Origin: Agilicoccus flavus
Lineage (GTDB): Bacteria; Actinomycetota; Actinomycetes; Actinomycetales; Dermatophilaceae
Length of the DNA stretch: 64,000 nucleotides
NCBI RefSeq assembly: GCF_014857905.1
Contig: NZ_JACYXE010000004.1
Coordinates: forward strand, 186,001-250,000
Reading direction: 5' to 3'
This document shows, in pieces, positions 33,760 through 43,723 of the stretch. A program made the translations under genes and the position numbers. Position 1 is the stretch's first letter; each line of letters begins with the position of its first letter. The notes beneath the pieces are model-generated. The model ran no database searches and had not been told where the DNA came from. It was given only the letters and a program-made list of their open reading frames with translations.

Positions 33760-34509
33760 GTGAGCCCCGTGACCGCCTTCCGCCTCGGCCCGGGTGACCC
33801 GGCGCCGACGCAGCAGAGCTCGGTGAGCTGCGGCTCGGCCTGCCTGACCGTCGCGCGCATGATGATCGACCCCGCCCTCACCCGGTGGATCCTGCGCGGC
33901 GTCGGCCCCGGCGGCGCCCGCGACGACCGGCCCGTCGCGGCCCGGTTCGCCGAGCACGAGCAGGAGGTCCTCGCCCGCACCAACGCCGTCGTCCCGCGTC
34001 CCGGCAGCGTCCAGGCACCGTGGCCGCGTGCGCTCGGGACACCGCCGTGGGGCGCCCGGGTCGAACTCGAGAACGGGGCCGCCCTCGCGGGCACCCCGTA
34101 CGCGACGACGTGGCTACGCGGCCTGTCCGGAGAACGGCTCGCGGCCCGGGTCGACCGCCTGGTGGGTCTCGTCGACGTCGGGGCGCCGATGCTCCTGTAC
34201 GTGGGCAACGGCACCCTGCCGCGACACGTCACGCTCGTGTTCGTGGCCGCCGACGGCGGCCCTCCCGCGCTCTACGACCCCGCGGGCGGTCGGGTCGGCG
34301 CGTTCCCCGCCGCCGGCCTCGCCGACCGCCGCCTCGGCCTGTCAGGGTGGGACCAGCCGTGGGTGGCCGTCCATCCGAGCGGGGCGCTGCGCTCCCGTCG
34401 GCGCACCGAGGTGCTCGCCGCCCTGCGCGGGCGGTTCGCGGGCTCACCGGTCCCCGAGGGGTCGGCGTGGTCGCGTGCGCAGGAGCGCCCCGGGCCCACC
34501 CGCTCCTGA
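33760..34509 (+). CDS. Uncharacterised protein with cysteine-peptidase-like motif
   Basis: 249 residues, not a family I can name. Seen: '[19 protein letters not shown]' near residues 14-32, which resembles the Q-x(5)-C-G-x-A-x-L active-site helix of C39 and other papain-like peptidases; a later His in '[11 protein letters not shown]' near residue 156, and an Asp in '[11 protein letters not shown]' about 20 residues on, giving a Gln/Cys/His/Asp order seen in that fold. No signal peptide or membrane segment, so it would act in the cytoplasm. It starts 97 bases after clpX, same strand. Either a real peptidase, a transglutaminase-like enzyme, or an inactive relative. The GTG at 33760 is chosen; 33769 is an alternative. 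Confidence 0.65.
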   Translation: MSPVTAFRLGPGDPAPTQQSSVSCGSACLTVARMMIDPALTRWILRGVGPGGARDDRPVAARFAEHEQEVLARTNAVVPRPGSVQAPWPRALGTPPWGARVELENGAALAGTPYATTWLRGLSGERLAARVDRLVGLVDVGAPMLLYVGNGTLPRHVTLVFVAADGGPPALYDPAGGRVGAFPAAGLADRRLGLSGWDQPWVAVHPSGALRSRRRTEVLAALRGRFAGSPVPEGSAWSRAQERPGPTRS

Positions 34510-34549
34510 AACCGCCGCCGCGCGACCACACGGCCGGCGCGGCGCGACC

Positions 34550-37252
34550 TCACTCCTTCGGCGGCGGCGGCAGCAGGACGGCGTCGCGGACCTCGACGCG
34601 GTCGGCCTCGGCGTAGGTGATCGCGTCGATGCGACCCGCGGCACACAGGTCGTCGGCGCAGGCCCGGAGGGCGGCCAGTGCGGCGGCCGGGCCGGCGATC
34701 GTCACCGACTCGACCTGGGCGCGCATGCCGAGCTTCGCGTCGGACTTGGCCCGACGGACCCCGGCGAGGGCGGCGCCCACGACGGCGAGGGCGCTCGGGT
34801 CGGCGTCCGCGTCGATCCCGGCCCGCGCCTGCTCGGGCGTGGGCCAGGCGGCGCGGTGCACCGAGCCGACCCGCCACCACGACCAGACCTCCTCGGTCGC
34901 GTACGGGACGAACGGGGCGAACAGGCGCAGCAGGACGTCGAGGGCGTGCCGCAGGGCCGCACGCGCGGAGGCCGCCCCGGCCTCGTCCTGCTCGCGCCCG
35001 TAGGCCCGGTCCTTGACGAGCTCGAGGTAGTCGTCGCAGAACGTCCAGAAGAAGGTCTCGGTGACCTCGAGCGCCCGGGTGTGGTCATAGGCCTCGAATC
35101 CGGCGGTCGCGCGCTCCACGACGTTCCCGAGCTCGGCGAGCATCGCCCGGTCGAGCGGGTGCGTCACCGTGTCCCGCAGGTCCGTGACCGTGTCGGCGCG
35201 GGGGTCCACGCGGTCGTCGCCGGCGGCGGGGAAGCCGAGGACGAACTTGCTCGCGTTGAGGATCTTCATCGCGAGGCGCCGGCCCACCTTCATCTGGCCG
35301 GTGTCGAACGCGGCGTCCGTCCCGAGCCGCGCGCCGGCCGCCCAGTACCGCACCCCGTCGGAGCCGTGGAGCTGGAGCATGCCCTCCGGCGTCTCGGCGT
35401 TGCCCTTGGACTTGGACATCTTCTTCCGGTCGGGGTCGAGGATCCAGCCGCTGATCGCCGCGTGCCGCCACGGCGCCTCGTCCGCGAGGTGGTGCGCCCG
35501 GACGACGGTCGAGAACAGCCACGTGCGGATGATGTCCTGGCCCTGGGGGCGCAGGTCCATGGGGAAGAGCTTCGCGAAGAGCTCGGGGTCGCCGTCCGCC
35601 TCAGCCCCGTCGCCCCCGGAGCCCGCGGGCATGCCGGTCGTGATCTGCGGTGTGAGCGAGGAGGTCGCCCACGTGTCCATGACGTCGGGGTCACCGACGA
35701 ATCCACCGGGTTCGCCCCGCTGGTCGGGGGAGTAGCCGTCGGGCACGTCGCGGAAGGGGTCGACGGGCAGCTGGTCGGGCCGGGGCGCGATGGGGGAGTC
35801 GAAGCGGGGCTGCCCGGAGGCGTCGATCGGGTACCACAGCGGGATCGGGATCCCGAAGAAGCGCTGCCGGGAGACGAGCCAGTCGCCGTTGAGCCCGCCC
35901 ACCCAGTTCTCGTACCGTACGCGCATGAACTCGGGGTGGAAGTCGATCCGGCGGCCCCGGGCCAGGAGGTCGTCGCGCAGGTCGTCGTCGCGCCCGCCGT
36001 TGCGGATGTACCACTGGCGGCTCGTGACGATCTCGAGCGGCTTGTCGCCGCGCTCGTAGAAGTTCGCCTTGCGCTGGGTGGCCGTGGGCTCACCCTCGAG
36101 GTCGCCGGTCTCGCGGAGCCGGTCGACGATGTTCTTGCGGGCCGCGAACGTCGTGCTGCCGGCCACGGCGTCCGCGTAGAACTCGCGCGCCGAAGGAGAG
36201 GTCAGCCAGTCCGGGGTGTCCGCGCTCATCCGCCCGTTGCGCGTGACGAGCGAGCGGGTCGGCAGGCGCAGTTCGCGCCACCACGTGACGTCGGTGAGAT
36301 CACCGAAGGTGCAGCACATCGCGATGCCGGCGCCCTTGTCTATCTCGGCCTCGGGGTGGGACAGGACCGGCAGCTCGACGCCGAAGACGGGCGAGGTCAC
36401 CGTGGTCCCGAAAAGGCCTCGGTAGCGGTCGTCGTCCGGGTGCGCGATGAGCGCGACGCAGCTCGCCAGGAGTTCCGGGCGCGTCGTCTCGATGTGGACC
36501 GGTGAGCCGTCCGCCGCGTGGAACGCGATGCGGTGGTAGTGGCCGGGGTAGTCGCGGGCCTCGAGCTCGGCCTGCGCGACCGCCGTCTGATAGGTGACGT
36601 CCCACAGCCCGGGCGCCTCGGACTGGTAGGCCGCGCCGGCCTCGAGGTGGTCGAGGAACGCCCGCTGCGAGACGGCCTGCGACCGCGCGTCGATCGTCCG
36701 GTAGGTCTGCCTCCAGTCGACGGACAGGCCGAGCCGGCGCCACAACGCCTCGAACGTCTTCTCGTCCTCGACGGTGCGCTCGTCGCACAGCTCGACGAAG
36801 TTCGCGCGGGAGACGGCCTCCTGCTTGGAGGCGTCCTTGACGTCCTTGGCCGGCATGTCGCCGCGGTAACGGGGCTCGTAGCCGGGCACGTAGGGCAGGG
36901 AGGCGTCGCCGCGGACGCCGTAGAAGTTCTGGACCCGCTTCTCGGTGGGCAGGCCGTTGTCGTCCCAGCCCATCGGGTAGAACACCTCGAACCCGCGCAT
37001 GCGTTTGTACCGGGCCAGGCAGTCGGTGTGCGTGTACGAGAAGACGTGCCCCACGTGGAGCGACCCGCTGGCGGTGGGCGGCGGGGTGTCGATCGCGTAG
37101 ACCTGCTCGCGCGGCAGCTCGAGGGCGCGCGCGCGGTCGAAGGCGTAGACCCCCTGCTGTTCCCAGACCGGCGCCCACTTGTCCTCGAGACCGTCGACCG
37201 ACGGCTTGTCGGGGAGCGCGGGTGCGGCGGTCGTGGGGGGGAGGGTCGTCAT
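34550..37252 (-). CDS. valS: Valyl-tRNA synthetase, type 2 (archaeal/rickettsial-like)
   Basis: 900 residues. Charges tRNA-Val. Seen: 'VYAIDTPPPTASGSLHVGHVFSYTHTD' with HVGH at residues 66-69, 'GWDDNGLPTEKRVQ', an editing domain with 'ETTRPELLASCVALIAHPDD' and 'HPEAEIDKGAGIAMCCTFGD', and 'KKMSKSKGNAETPE' near residue 609. The DDNGLPTE and MCCTFGD elements are those of the type 2 ValS of archaea and Rickettsia, not the common bacterial type; the C-terminal coiled coil of type 1 is absent. No other valS is visible. Near-consensus GAGAAT lies seven bases before the ATG. Convergent with the unknown gene after clpX. Confidence 0.94.
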   Translation of the reverse strand: MTTLPPTTAAPALPDKPSVDGLEDKWAPVWEQQGVYAFDRARALELPREQVYAIDTPPPTASGSLHVGHVFSYTHTDCLARYKRMRGFEVFYPMGWDDNGLPTEKRVQNFYGVRGDASLPYVPGYEPRYRGDMPAKDVKDASKQEAVSRANFVELCDERTVEDEKTFEALWRRLGLSVDWRQTYRTIDARSQAVSQRAFLDHLEAGAAYQSEAPGLWDVTYQTAVAQAELEARDYPGHYHRIAFHAADGSPVHIETTRPELLASCVALIAHPDDDRYRGLFGTTVTSPVFGVELPVLSHPEAEIDKGAGIAMCCTFGDLTDVTWWRELRLPTRSLVTRNGRMSADTPDWLTSPSAREFYADAVAGSTTFAARKNIVDRLRETGDLEGEPTATQRKANFYERGDKPLEIVTSRQWYIRNGGRDDDLRDDLLARGRRIDFHPEFMRVRYENWVGGLNGDWLVSRQRFFGIPIPLWYPIDASGQPRFDSPIAPRPDQLPVDPFRDVPDGYSPDQRGEPGGFVGDPDVMDTWATSSLTPQITTGMPAGSGGDGAEADGDPELFAKLFPMDLRPQGQDIIRTWLFSTVVRAHHLADEAPWRHAAISGWILDPDRKKMSKSKGNAETPEGMLQLHGSDGVRYWAAGARLGTDAAFDTGQMKVGRRLAMKILNASKFVLGFPAAGDDRVDPRADTVTDLRDTVTHPLDRAMLAELGNVVERATAGFEAYDHTRALEVTETFFWTFCDDYLELVKDRAYGREQDEAGAASARAALRHALDVLLRLFAPFVPYATEEVWSWWRVGSVHRAAWPTPEQARAGIDADADPSALAVVGAALAGVRRAKSDAKLGMRAQVESVTIAGPAAALAALRACADDLCAAGRIDAITYAEADRVEVRDAVLLPPPPKE

Positions 37253-37352
37253 GGCCGACATTCTCCCAGACGAACAGCGGCGCCCGGCCACCCCGCCGCA
37301 CGGTGCGGGCGGGGGCCGGGCGCCGGCCGAGGCTCGTCGGGGGCGGGGTGGG

Positions 37353-38855
37353 TCAGGTGGACGATCCGCCGATCCGCTCCTCCGGTGCGACGACCTCGAT
37401 GCGCCCCTCCCGCAGCTCGGCGCGGTAGTCGTCGAACTCGCGGCGGATCACCTTGGCGAGGAAGTAGAGGCCGAGGATGTTCCCGAGCGACATGAGGAAG
37501 ATGATGCAGTCGGAGAACGTGATGACGGCCTTGAGGCCCGCGGCGGCACCGAGGACCGTGAACAGCAGGAAGACGACCTTGAACACGTTCTCGGCCAGCC
37601 TGCTGTCGCCGAAGAGGAAACCAGTGCCCTTCATGCCGTAGTAGGAGTAGCTGATCATCGTCGAGAAGGCGAAGAGCACGACGGCGAACGCGAGCACGAT
37701 CGGGAACCACGGGAGTACCGTCTCGAAGGCGCGAGACGTGAGTCCGATGCCGCCCAGGGTGCCGGCGTCCCCGTCGTTCCACGTGTCCGTGATGATGATG
37801 GCCAGCGCCGTCATGTTGCACACGATGATCGTGTCGATGAACGGCTCCAGCGAGGCGACGAAGCCCTCCGTGGCCGGGCGGTCCGTCTTCACCGGCGAAT
37901 GGGCGACCGCGGCCGATCCCAGCCCCGCCTCGTTGGAGAAGGCCGCGCGCTGGAAGCCGACGATCAGCGCGCCGATGATGCCTCCGGCGATGCCCTCCGG
38001 AGCGAAGGCGCCGGCGAAGATGGCGCCGACGGCGCCGGGGAGCATGTCGATGTTGACGACGATGACGACGAGGCAGGCCAGGACGTAGACGACGCCCATG
38101 AAGGGCACGATCTTCTCCGTGACCCGGGCGATGGACTTGATGCCGCCGATGATGACGGCGCCGGCGGCGATGGCGAAGAGGACGCCGATGAGCCAGCCCT
38201 TGTCCGCGAAGAAGCTCTGATCGCCACCGGTGACCGCGACGATCTGCGCGGCCGCCTGGTTGGACTGGAACGCGTTCCCGCCGGCCAGCGCTCCGAAGAG
38301 GATGCAGATCGCCCAGAAGTACGACAACACCTTGCCGACGCCCGGGTGCCCGATCTCGGCGAGGCCGTCGCGCAGGTAGTACATGGGTCCGCCGGAGACC
38401 GAGCCGTCGGGGCGGATCTTGCGGTACTTCACCGCGAGCATGCACTCGGCCATCTTGGTCGACATGCCGAGGAAGCCGCACAGCGTCATCCAGAAGGCCG
38501 CCCCGGGCCCACCGAGGGACATCGCGACCGCGACGCCGGCGATGTTGCCCAGACCGACCGTGCCCGACACCGCCGTGGCCAGCGCCTGGAAGTGGGTCAC
38601 CTCGCCCTCGGCGTCGGCGCGCGTGAACTTTCCGCGGACGAGGTCGACGGCGTGCTTGAGCCCACGCACGTTGAGGAAGCGCAGCCAGATGGTGAAGAAG
38701 AAGCCGCAGACGACGAGCCAGCCGACGATGAGCGGCACCTTCGTGCCGGCGATCGGGACCGCGAAGAAGACGATCGACTCCAACCAGGTGGCGAACGGGC
38801 CGAACACGTCGTCGATGGCCTGGTCGATGCCCGCTGCGGGGACGAGGGCGATCAT
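37353..38855 (-). CDS. Sodium/alanine (AGCS family) symporter
   Basis: 500 residues, about 11 membrane segments. Takes up alanine or glycine with sodium. Seen: 'FQALATAVSGTVGLGNIAGVAVAMSLGGPGAAFWM' which is the family signature, 'GGPMYYLRDGL', 'FQRAAFSNEAGLGSAAVAHSPVKTD' and 'FAFSTMISYSYYGMKGTGFLFG'. These match AGCS transporters closely. ATG at 38855 overlaps the stop of the upstream stress-protein gene (TGATG), so the two are translationally coupled. The C-terminal 35 residues are charged and cytoplasmic. Confidence 0.93.
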   Translation of the reverse strand: MIALVPAAGIDQAIDDVFGPFATWLESIVFFAVPIAGTKVPLIVGWLVVCGFFFTIWLRFLNVRGLKHAVDLVRGKFTRADAEGEVTHFQALATAVSGTVGLGNIAGVAVAMSLGGPGAAFWMTLCGFLGMSTKMAECMLAVKYRKIRPDGSVSGGPMYYLRDGLAEIGHPGVGKVLSYFWAICILFGALAGGNAFQSNQAAAQIVAVTGGDQSFFADKGWLIGVLFAIAAGAVIIGGIKSIARVTEKIVPFMGVVYVLACLVVIVVNIDMLPGAVGAIFAGAFAPEGIAGGIIGALIVGFQRAAFSNEAGLGSAAVAHSPVKTDRPATEGFVASLEPFIDTIIVCNMTALAIIITDTWNDGDAGTLGGIGLTSRAFETVLPWFPIVLAFAVVLFAFSTMISYSYYGMKGTGFLFGDSRLAENVFKVVFLLFTVLGAAAGLKAVITFSDCIIFLMSLGNILGLYFLAKVIRREFDDYRAELREGRIEVVAPEERIGGSST

Positions 38856-39286
38856 CACGGCACCACCATGACGGGCACGGACGCGTGCTGCACGAGCCGG
38901 CTGGCCGTGCTGCCGAAGATGGCCTCGCGCAACCCCGAGTCCCCGACCCGGCCGACGATGATGAGATCCAGCCCGCGATCGCGCGCGAGGTCCGCCATGA
39001 CCTGCGACGGCTTGCCGTGGTGCACGAGGGCCTCGCACTCCACGCCGGCCTCGTCGGCGAGGGCGACCATGGGGGCGATGATCTCGGTCCGCGCGTAGGC
39101 GATCTCCTTCTCCCGCTCGGCGGAGCGGTGTTCGTTGTCCTCCGGCGTCGTGAATCCGAAGGGATTCCAGTTGACGACGTAGACGACGAGCACCTTCCAG
39201 CGGTTGCGGCGCGCCCGCTCGACCCCGAAGGTCATCGCGCGGGTCGAAGCGTCGCTCTGGTCGACGCCGATGAGGACGGATTCCAT
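38855..39286 (-). CDS. Universal stress protein (UspA family), single domain
   Basis: 143 residues. Seen: 'VLIGVDQSDASTRAM' at the start and the ATP-binding motif 'GRVGDSGLREAIFGSTASRLVQHASVPVMVVP' pattern (G-2X-G-9X-G-S/T) at the end, so it is of the nucleotide-binding kind. A middle segment 'VYVVNWNPFGFTTPEDNE' is unusual in length. GGAGGTT lies before the ATG. Its stop overlaps the start of the AGCS symporter gene. A stress protein fused by operon to a symporter suggests a regulatory or sensing subunit for that transporter; this is inference. Confidence 0.9.
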   Translation of the reverse strand: MESVLIGVDQSDASTRAMTFGVERARRNRWKVLVVYVVNWNPFGFTTPEDNEHRSAEREKEIAYARTEIIAPMVALADEAGVECEALVHHGKPSQVMADLARDRGLDLIIVGRVGDSGLREAIFGSTASRLVQHASVPVMVVP

Positions 39287-39473
39287 GGGGAACCTCCGGT
39301 CTGCTCGAGTGGGGCACAACGTAGGGGAGGAAGCGCCTGCGGGGCTCGCCCGACGACGAACCGTTGTGTTCCCGTGACCTTTCCCCTCGGAGCGCGCCTG
39401 CGGCCCGGCCCCGTCCGACGAGCCCTGCCCGTCGTCCTCAGGTTGCGGCCGGAATGCGTTCAGGTGGGGTCGC

Positions 39474-39494
39474 TACGTTTGCTTGAACGTTCAA
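39474..39494 (+). promoter_or_regulatory. doxX promoter: -10 box TACGTT and 12-base palindrome
   Basis: TACGTT at 39474-39479, then the perfect palindrome TTGAACGTTCAA at 39483-39494, which covers the expected transcription start. This is a good place for a repressor. The GTG of doxX follows 19 bases later with AAGGAG between. Confidence 0.5.
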
Positions 39495-39513
39495 CCGATC
39501 AAGGAGTTGTCCT

Positions 39514-40005
39514 GTGTCGCAGTCTCTCTCGATTCCACCGCCCACGTCCTCGGCAGAGCGGCGCGCGGTCGACACCGCCGCGCCCCGCGTTCCCGCGGTG
39601 GTGCGCGACCTCGGCCTGCTGCTGGCCCGCGTCCTGCTCGGCGTGATCATGATGGCGCACGGCTGGCAGAAGCTCGTGACGAACGGCCTGGACGCCACGG
39701 CGGGCATGTTCGGCTCGGCCGGCGTCCCGATGCCCCAGGTGGCCGCGGCGCTCGCGGCCGGGATCGAGCTCGGCGGCGGCGCGCTGCTCGTCCTCGGCCT
39801 GCTCACGCCGCTCGCCGGCCTCGCCGTCGCCGCCGTGCTCGCCGGGGCGTTCGTCTTCGTCCACGCCGGGCAGGGGCTCTTCGCCTCCGACGGCGGCTGG
39901 GAGCTCGTGGCGGCCCTCGGCCTCGCCTCGGTCGTCTTCGCCCTCGTCGGGCCGGGCCGCCTCAGCCTCGACGCGCTCCTGCGTCGCCGCCGCGCCCGCG
40001 CCTGA
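39514..40005 (+). CDS. DoxX family membrane protein
   Basis: 163 residues, four membrane segments. Seen: 'LLLARVLLGVIMMAHGWQKLV' as the first segment, which is the DoxX hallmark, then 'MFGSAGVPMPQVAAALAAGIELGGGALLVLGLLTPLAG' and a basic C-terminus. DoxX proteins are poorly understood; in mycobacteria a relative joins a complex for oxidant detoxification with SodA and SseA. Here no such genes adjoin. GTG at 39514 with AAGGAG upstream. Upstream palindrome suggests regulated expression. Confidence 0.88.
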   Translation: MSQSLSIPPPTSSAERRAVDTAAPRVPAVVRDLGLLLARVLLGVIMMAHGWQKLVTNGLDATAGMFGSAGVPMPQVAAALAAGIELGGGALLVLGLLTPLAGLAVAAVLAGAFVFVHAGQGLFASDGGWELVAALGLASVVFALVGPGRLSLDALLRRRRARA

Positions 40006-40055
40006 CGCGTCAGGCGTCGGGGCCCGGCCCCCGCGGGTCGGGTTGCGGTCGCCCG

Positions 40056-40061
40056 TAGACT
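40056..40061 (+). promoter_or_regulatory. -10 box TAGACT of ileS leader
   Basis: TAGACT places the transcription start near 40068, giving an untranslated leader of about 255 bases that contains the T-box. Confidence 0.45.
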
Positions 40062-40064
40062 GTC

Positions 40065-40310
40065 ATCACCGGCATCGACCCGGCCATCACCGGCGAGCCT
40101 CCGGAAGAACGGCGAGCACGGCTCGCTCAGTAGACCCGGGCGGGTGGGCCCGTCACAGCCCGAGCAGAGCGGTCGGCGCGGCCGCGACCCGCACGTGAGT
40201 GCAGGCCGTCGGCGTCGGCAAGCGAGGTGGTACCGCGGGGTTCCGCACGGATGCGTGTGGGGCCTCGTCCTCGTGTCGGAGAGCAGATCGATCCAGACGC
40301 ACGAGAAAAA
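40065..40310 (+). promoter_or_regulatory. T-box riboswitch, ileS type, translational class
   Basis: The core T-box TGGTACCGCGG is at 40228-40238. CGAGG (40223-40227) can pair with CCTCG (40263-40267) and enclose the GCGG/CCGC helix, forming the tRNA-binding structure. The short stem I region holds ACCGGCGAGCC and GGAAGAAC, the conserved pieces of actinobacterial ileS T-boxes, with ATC at 40086-40088 as the likely isoleucine specifier. There is no T-run terminator, so uncharged tRNA-Ile should act on access to the ribosome-binding site (CGGAG, 40311-40315), as described for Nocardia and Mycobacterium ileS. Confidence 0.85.
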
Positions 40311-40324
40311 CGGAGCGCACGTCG

Positions 40325-43300
40325 ATGACGTATCCCCAGGTGTCCACCGCAACCGAGAACCCCGCTCACCCCGGTTCCGCGCCGGACGGCCCGCCCACCG
40401 AGCCCGACGCAGCTACTGCACCCACTGTGGGTGCCGCCTTCGGGGTGCCCGCGTCCCCCCGGTTCCCGCAGATCGAGCGCGGTGTGCTCGATTTCTGGGC
40501 CGCCGACGACACGTTCCGCGCCTCCATTGAGCGGCGCGACCCGGGCACGGACGGCGCGAACGAGTTCGTCTTCTACGACGGTCCACCCTTCGCCAACGGC
40601 CTGCCGCACTACGGGCACCTGCTCACCGGCTACGTCAAGGACGTCGTGCCGCGCTACCAGACGATGCGCGGCAAGCGCGTCGAGCGCCGCTTCGGCTGGG
40701 ACACCCACGGCCTGCCCGCCGAGCTCGAGGCGATGAGCCAACTCGGCATCAAGACCAAGGACGAGATCCTGCAGATCGGGATCGAGGCCTTCAACGACAA
40801 GTGCCGCGAGTCGGTCATGGCGTACACGGACGATTGGCGCGACTACGTCACACGCCAGGCGCGGTGGGTCGACTTCGACAACGACTACAAGACGCTCAAC
40901 CCGAGCTTCATGGAGTCGGTGCTGTGGGCATTCAAGAGCCTGTACGACAAGGGCCTCGTGTACGAGGGCTTCCGCGTGCTGCCGTATTGCTGGAACGACG
41001 AGACCCCGCTGAGCAACCACGAGCTGCGGATGGACGACGACGTCTACCAGATGCGTCAGGACCCCGCGGTGACCGTCGGGCTGCGCATCGACTCGGACGA
41101 CGATCTCGACGGCGCGCTCGCGGTCGTGTGGACGACGACGCCGTGGACCCTGCCGAGCAACCTCGCGATCATGGTCGGCTCCGACATCGACTACGTCGTC
41201 GTCGAGTCCGACGTCCCGACGGGAACCCCCGAGCGCTACGTCTTCGCCGAGGCGCGCGCGGGCGCCTACGCCCGCGAGCTGACCGGCGACCCGAAGGGCG
41301 ACGTCGACGCCCTCGTCGTCCGCCGACTCACGGGCTCCGAGCTGGCCGGGCACGCCTACGTCCCGCCGTTCTCCTATTACCTCGGACACGAGAACGCGTT
41401 CCGCATCGTCGAGGCCGAGTTCGTCACGACGACGGACGGCTCCGGGCTCGTGCACACGGCCGGCGCCTTCGGTGAGGACGACAAGGTCGTCACCGACCGC
41501 GAGGGCATCGAGGCGGTCATGCCGGTCGGCGCCGACGGTCGCTTCAACCACCCCGTCGACGACTACGCCGACATGCTCGTCTTCGACGCGAACCCGCACA
41601 TCATCGAGCACCTCAAGGCCGCGACGGCCGGCGCCCCGCACGGCTCGGTCACCGACGGCACCGTGCTGCTGCGCCGCGAGACCTACGACCACTCCTACCC
41701 GCACTGCTGGCGCTGCCGGCAGCCGCTCATCTACAAGGGCGTGAGCAGCTGGTTCGTCGAGGTGACGCGGTTCAAGGACCGCATGGTCGAGCTCAACCAG
41801 GAGATCGCCTGGACGCCGGAGCACGTCAAGGACGGCCAGTTCGGCAAGTGGCTCGAGAACGCCCGCGACTGGTCGATCTCGCGGAACCGCTTCTGGGGCA
41901 GCCCGATCCCGGTGTGGCGCAGCGACGACCCGGCGTACCCGCGGATCGACGTCTACGGCTCGCTCGCCCAGCTCGAGGCCGACTTCGGCCGGCTGCCCCG
42001 CAACGCCTCCGGCGAGGTCGACCTGCACCGGCCGTGGGTCGACGACCTGACCCGGCCCAACCCCGACGACCCGACCGGCGCGAGCACGATGCGCCGCATC
42101 GACGACGTGCTCGACGTGTGGTTCGACTCCGGCTCGATGAGCTTCGCGCAGGTGCACTACCCGTTCGAGAACGCGGACTGGTTCGAGCACCACTTCCCGG
42201 GCGACTTCATCGTCGAGTACATCGGCCAGACCCGCGGCTGGTTCTACACGCTGCACATCCTCGCGACCGCGCTGTTCGACCGCCCGGCGTTCTCGTCGTG
42301 CGTCAGCCACGGCATCGTCCTCGGCGACGACGGCCAGAAGATGAGCAAGTCGCTGCGCAACTACCCCGACGTGCGCGAGGTGTTCGAGCGCGACGGCGCC
42401 GACGCGATGCGCTGGTTCCTCATGAGCAGCCCCATCCTGCGCGGCGGCAACCTCGTCGTCACCGAGCAGGGGATCCGCGAGGGGGTGCGCCAGGCGCTGC
42501 TGCCGCTGTGGAGCACGTGGTACTTCTTCGCGCTCTACGCCAACGCGATGGACGGGGGGCGGGGCATCGAGGCCTCCTGGCGGACCTCGAGCCCCCACGT
42601 CCTCGACCGGTACCTGCTCGCCACGCTGCGCGAGCTCGTCGAGCGCGTGGGCGCCGACCTCGACGCCTACGACATCGCCGGGGCGTGCGACGCCGTGCGC
42701 GGATTCCTCGACGTGCTCACCAACTGGTACGTCCGCCGCAGCCGCGACCGCTTCTGGGACACGGGCGACTCGGCGGGCGGCAACGAGTCGACGACCGACG
42801 CGTTCGACACGCTCTACACGACGCTCGAGGTGCTGTGCCGGGTCGCCGCGCCGCTGCTGCCGCTGACGACCGAGGAGGTCTGGCGCGGGCTGACCGGCGG
42901 CCGGTCGGTGCACCTGACCGACTGGCCCGTCGCGCAGGACCTCCCGGCCGACCACGACCTCGTCGAGCGGATGGACCACGCGCGCGACGTGTGCTCGGTC
43001 GCGAGCAGCCTGCGCAAGGCGCGCGGCCTGCGCACGCGGCTGCCGCTCGCTCGGCTCACCGTGGTCGCCCCGTACGCCCCCGACCTGGCCGACCTCGCCG
43101 ACCTCGTCAGCGACGAGCTCAACGTCAAGGAGGTCGCGCTCGTCGACCTCACGCCGGCCTCCGAGGCCGAGTTCGGCGTCACGCGGCGCCTGTCGGTCAA
43201 CGCCCGGGCCGCCGGGCCCCGCCTCGGGAAGGACGTGCAGACGGCGATCCGCGCGGCCAAGTCGGGTGACTGGTCGGTCGACGCCGACGGCGCCGTCCGC

Positions 43301-43723
43301 GCCGGCGGGCTCGACCTGCTCGACGGGGAGTACACGTTGGACGCGGTCGTCGACGCCGGCGCAGACGCCGGTACGGGATCGGCGAGCGCGACCGCGATGC
43401 TGCCCGGCGGGGGCTTCCTCGTCCTCGACACGGACGTCACGCCCGAGCTGCGGGCCGAGGGCCTCGCCCGGGACGTCGTGCGCGTCGTGCAGCAGGCGCG
43501 CAAGGAGGCCGGCCTCGACGTGTCGGACCGCATCGGGCTCACCGTGCTCGGCGACGCCCAGGTGTGGGAGGCGGTCCTCGCCCACCAGCACCTCGTCATG
43601 ACGGAGACGCTCGCGGAGCAGTTCGGCGCGGCGGCCGACCTCGACGCCCTGCCCGACACCCCGGGGGTGAGCGCGACGGTCGGCGACGGGCAGCCCGTGC
43701 GGGTGATCGTGAGCCGGCGATGA
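40325..43723 (+). CDS. ileS: Isoleucyl-tRNA synthetase, type 2
   Basis: 1132 residues. Charges tRNA-Ile and edits valine. Seen: a 50-residue Ala/Pro/Thr-rich N-terminus, '[44 protein letters not shown]' with HYGH at residues 95-98, editing domain with '[14 protein letters not shown]' and '[17 protein letters not shown]', '[18 protein letters not shown]', KMSKS at about residue 672, and a C-terminal anticodon-binding region. 'PHYGHLLTG' and the length mark the type 2, eukaryote-like IleS, a form often less sensitive to mupirocin. Regulated by the T-box in front. Overlaps the next gene by ATGA. Confidence 0.96.
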   Translation: MTYPQVSTATENPAHPGSAPDGPPTEPDAATAPTVGAAFGVPASPRFPQIERGVLDFWAADDTFRASIERRDPGTDGANEFVFYDGPPFANGLPHYGHLLTGYVKDVVPRYQTMRGKRVERRFGWDTHGLPAELEAMSQLGIKTKDEILQIGIEAFNDKCRESVMAYTDDWRDYVTRQARWVDFDNDYKTLNPSFMESVLWAFKSLYDKGLVYEGFRVLPYCWNDETPLSNHELRMDDDVYQMRQDPAVTVGLRIDSDDDLDGALAVVWTTTPWTLPSNLAIMVGSDIDYVVVESDVPTGTPERYVFAEARAGAYARELTGDPKGDVDALVVRRLTGSELAGHAYVPPFSYYLGHENAFRIVEAEFVTTTDGSGLVHTAGAFGEDDKVVTDREGIEAVMPVGADGRFNHPVDDYADMLVFDANPHIIEHLKAATAGAPHGSVTDGTVLLRRETYDHSYPHCWRCRQPLIYKGVSSWFVEVTRFKDRMVELNQEIAWTPEHVKDGQFGKWLENARDWSISRNRFWGSPIPVWRSDDPAYPRIDVYGSLAQLEADFGRLPRNASGEVDLHRPWVDDLTRPNPDDPTGASTMRRIDDVLDVWFDSGSMSFAQVHYPFENADWFEHHFPGDFIVEYIGQTRGWFYTLHILATALFDRPAFSSCVSHGIVLGDDGQKMSKSLRNYPDVREVFERDGADAMRWFLMSSPILRGGNLVVTEQGIREGVRQALLPLWSTWYFFALYANAMDGGRGIEASWRTSSPHVLDRYLLATLRELVERVGADLDAYDIAGACDAVRGFLDVLTNWYVRRSRDRFWDTGDSAGGNESTTDAFDTLYTTLEVLCRVAAPLLPLTTEEVWRGLTGGRSVHLTDWPVAQDLPADHDLVERMDHARDVCSVASSLRKARGLRTRLPLARLTVVAPYAPDLADLADLVSDELNVKEVALVDLTPASEAEFGVTRRLSVNARAAGPRLGKDVQTAIRAAKSGDWSVDADGAVRAGGLDLLDGEYTLDAVVDAGADAGTGSASATAMLPGGGFLVLDTDVTPELRAEGLARDVVRVVQQARKEAGLDVSDRIGLTVLGDAQVWEAVLAHQHLVMTETLAEQFGAAADLDALPDTPGVSATVGDGQPVRVIVSRR

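Noticed and set aside
40127-43591. A 1154-residue open frame on the minus strand opposite ileS
   Set aside because: Composition is Arg/Val/Asp/Gly mirror of ileS codons; no motif, no ribosome-binding site. Long antisense frames are expected at this GC content.
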